IMG/VR virus record: IMGVR_UViG_3300033141_002883
Span: 1-21,302 of that record
Source: a virus
DNA: 21,302 nucleotides
Reading direction: 5' to 3' (one strand)
Within the stretch, counting starts at the first letter, position 1. Each line of letters opens with the position of its first letter. Below, in pieces: positions 19,677 to 21,302 of the stretch. The position numbers and the translations under genes are program-made. A model generated the notes under the pieces. It saw only the letters and a program-made list of their open reading frames with translations, did not search any database and was not told where the DNA came from.

Positions 19677-20774
19677 ATGTCTGATTTGATTCCCAAGGAA
19701 CAGCTGGAGCAGATACAGCAGATTATCGGGCCGATAGCTACGGAGGCCGTTCAGGAGGCCATTAAGGCCCACGGTCTCGACAGGGTTGACCGCAAATACG
19801 GCATCTTCCCCGGAGTGGCTGATAACCCGGAGATGCTGCGCGCCGAGCGCGAAAAGCAGTTCTTCCGCGCGGTGCTTTTCGGCGTGGAGCCAAGCGACCC
19901 CGTTATCGCAAAGGCGCTTTCCGAGGGCACTGACAGCGCCGGCGGGTATCTTGTTCCCACCGAGATAAAGCACGAGCTGATAAAGTGGGCAAATTACAAG
20001 GCCGTCCTCTTTCCGCTTGTCAGGGTAATGCCCGTTTCAAGCGATTCGGGCAATATGCCCAAGGCGGCCACGGGCGTCAACTTCACTTGGTCTGGCTCAA
20101 CCGAGAACACCAGCTTCACCGAGACCGACCCGACTTTCGGGCAAGTTACGTGGACGGTGTATCTTGCTAACGGCGTTACCTATATGTCGCGGCAGGTCGT
20201 GAACGACTCCAATCCGAATATCGTCAATGTCGTCAAGGAGCTTTTCGCCGAAGCGCTGGCCGAAGAACGCGACAAGATGATTGCGATTGGCAGCGGTTCA
20301 AGCAAGCCGAAGGGCATATACTCCGAGACCGGGCTGGATTCGGTTGCATTCGGCGGAGCTGTCAGCTACGCCAAGCTCGTGGAGCTTCAGTATAAGCTCA
20401 AACAGCGTTATCAGAAGAACGCCGTCTGGGTGATGAACTCCACGATTTTCGGAGATGTGCGTGCGCTGACAGACGACAACAAGATGCCGATTTTCGTTGA
20501 CGGGGCCATTAACGGCCAGCCGCCGAAGATTCTCGGCAAGGCGTATGTCATTGACGATAACTTCCCAGACCATACCATCTTCTACGGCGACCTGAAGCAT
20601 TACATCTGGTTCGACCGTGAGCAGCTGGGCATAGAGACAACCACAACCGGCGGAGATACCTTCAAGAAGCATCAGGTAGGCCTCAAGGTGTGGTTCCGTG
20701 CAGACGGGAAGCTCACTCTCAATGGCAGCGGAAAGCTCGGTGCTGGAGTAAGGGGAACCGGCATCACCACGTGA
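19677..20774 (+). CDS. Major capsid protein, HK97 family
   Basis: A 365-residue shell protein. Residues 1-80 form a charged helical N-terminal arm (delta-domain-like, probably removed by the protease). The mature fold starts near GTDSAGGYLVPTEIKHELIK (about 85), typical for HK97 gp5 relatives, and continues with VMPVSSDSGNMPKA (P-domain), ANGVTYMSRQVVNDSNPNI (strand plus spine helix), LAEERDKMIAIGSGSSKPKG, AVWVMNSTIFGDVRAL and the end VGLKVWFRADGKL. The start has GAGG at nine bases. As the last gene before a terminator, it can be strongly expressed. High certainty. Confidence 0.95.
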   Translation: MSDLIPKEQLEQIQQIIGPIATEAVQEAIKAHGLDRVDRKYGIFPGVADNPEMLRAEREKQFFRAVLFGVEPSDPVIAKALSEGTDSAGGYLVPTEIKHELIKWANYKAVLFPLVRVMPVSSDSGNMPKAATGVNFTWSGSTENTSFTETDPTFGQVTWTVYLANGVTYMSRQVVNDSNPNIVNVVKELFAEALAEERDKMIAIGSGSSKPKGIYSETGLDSVAFGGAVSYAKLVELQYKLKQRYQKNAVWVMNSTIFGDVRALTDDNKMPIFVDGAINGQPPKILGKAYVIDDNFPDHTIFYGDLKHYIWFDREQLGIETTTTGGDTFKKHQVGLKVWFRADGKLTLNGSGKLGAGVRGTGITT

Positions 20775-20783
20775 TAGCTAAGC

Positions 20784-20817
20784 GGGGTGGCCCTGCTTCG
20801 GCGGGGCCGCCCCTTTT
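20784..20817 (+). terminator. Intrinsic terminator after the capsid gene
   Basis: Ten bases after the capsid stop, GGGGTGGCCCT (20784-20794) pairs with GGGGCCGCCCC (20803-20813) with a short TTCG-containing loop and is followed by TTTT. This is a rho-independent terminator in the sense of transcription. The stem contains the CGGCGGGG string also found in the embedded palindromes, so it might be a relative of them. The ribosome binding site of the next gene starts within three bases, so read-through must allow some downstream expression or the next gene has its own promoter. Confidence 0.7.
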
Positions 20818-20831
20818 GCAAAGGAGTTAAG

Positions 20832-21302
20832 GTGAGGATTCGGGTATTAAAACACGAGCATATTTTCGGCGTCTTCAGGAACGTTGGAGATGTCCTTGAG
20901 GTGCGGCCTGAATACTACGGCGAGGCGCAGAAACTTATTGACGCGGGAGTAATCGAAGAAGTTGGCTCTTTGGCAAAAAGGACGAAGAGGCGGAAAGAAG
21001 AGCAGAAGAAGGGGCGGAGGTTTTTTATTCCCATTCCGAAGTTCTCCGTGGTCATTCCCACATACAACAGAGCGGATGAAATAACGCGGCAGGTAAGCTC
21101 CATGAAGGACGAAGTGGGGCGGCTGGGCGGCAAGATTGTTATTGTAGATGACGGCTCGACCGACGAGACGGCTCAACGTCTCGGCCTCTTTAGAGAGCCG
21201 TTTATTCATTACTTGCATTTCCCTGAGAATAGAGGCGTGGCGCGGGTGCGAAAGAGAGGAAATGATTACGTCCCGAAAGACCATATCGTCATAGAGCTGG
21301 AC
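20832..21302 (+). CDS. Family 2 glycosyltransferase with N-terminal phage domain (3' end outside window)
   Basis: An open frame of 157 codons running off the window end. Residues 1-45 (MRIRVLKHEHIFGVFRNVGD then VLEVRPEYYGEAQKLIDAGV) fit a small beta-strand/helix domain common in phage head-region proteins (DUF7210-like pattern). After a Lys/Arg linker (AKRTKRRKEEQKKGRR) the glycosyltransferase begins: FSVVIPTYNRADEI and IVIVDDGSTDET, the nucleotide-sugar binding elements of GT-A enzymes, then NRGVARVRKRGNDY; the window ends at the likely DxD acidic site (IELD). It would move a sugar to a phage or host target. GTG start behind AAGGAG. Confidence 0.85.
   Translation, partial: MRIRVLKHEHIFGVFRNVGDVLEVRPEYYGEAQKLIDAGVIEEVGSLAKRTKRRKEEQKKGRRFFIPIPKFSVVIPTYNRADEITRQVSSMKDEVGRLGGKIVIVDDGSTDETAQRLGLFREPFIHYLHFPENRGVARVRKRGNDYVPKDHIVIELD

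Noticed and set aside
1-21302. tRNA genes, insertion sequences, integrase or attachment sites
   Set aside because: I looked for cloverleaf-like segments, transposase motifs and integrase signatures and saw none; a covariance-model search would be decisive for tRNA.

Overview
The window is a stretch of a tailed double-stranded DNA bacteriophage or prophage (Caudoviricetes, HK97-type capsid). All supportable genes lie on the + strand, packed head to tail with many ATGA/GTGA-type stop-start overlaps and strong GGAGG-like ribosome binding sites, so the host is a bacterium. The host cannot be named from the sequence. No integrase, repressor, DNA polymerase, lysis or tail gene is visible, so lifestyle is undecided.

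Layout. (1) 1-260: a leader with two RNA hairpins and no convincing gene. (2) 261-1462: five small early proteins (Cys-rich, winged-helix-like, acidic, zinc-ribbon, membrane). (3) 1459-5234: recombination and replication: Gam-like nuclease inhibitor, Rad52/Erf-type annealing protein with an SSB-like C-terminal tip, DUF1376-like replication protein, DnaB-family helicase, HNH nuclease. (4) 5231-9983: accessory metabolism: a Phd-like small protein, a membrane/coiled-coil protein, a calcineurin-like phosphoesterase, an HTH protein, an SMR/DMT-like membrane protein, a Gp37/Gp68 (DUF5131) protein, a protein with eleven octapeptide repeats, and a dNMP kinase joined in frame to a zinc-binding protein. 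(5) 9970-11203: a segment bounded by two near-identical TTGACAC/GTGTCAA dyads, holding an ASCH-like protein, an unknown gene and a decayed methyltransferase end. (6) 11228-13304: zinc-ribbon proteins, a sigma-region-4-like HTH protein and an intact beta-class DNA methyltransferase. (7) 13364-20774: ParB-like protein, truncated Mom-like remnant, terminase small and large subunits, a portal fused to a Mu gpF-like head protein, a multidomain prohead protease/scaffold and the major capsid protein, followed by a terminator. (8) 20832 to the end: the start of a family 2 glycosyltransferase with an extra N-terminal domain.

How it works together: early proteins and Gam would protect replicating DNA, the annealing protein and DnaB would drive recombination-dependent replication, the kinase would feed nucleotides, methylation would guard the genome, and a sigma-like HTH protein sits just before the packaging/head operon. 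The most notable features are short GC-rich palindromes (core CCCGCC-2nt-GGCGGG, plus a longer hairpin) embedded in frame within genes, two of them at junctions where proteins that are usually separate appear fused; the SDDIPF tip on the annealing protein; the paired operator-like dyads; and two decayed DNA-modification genes.
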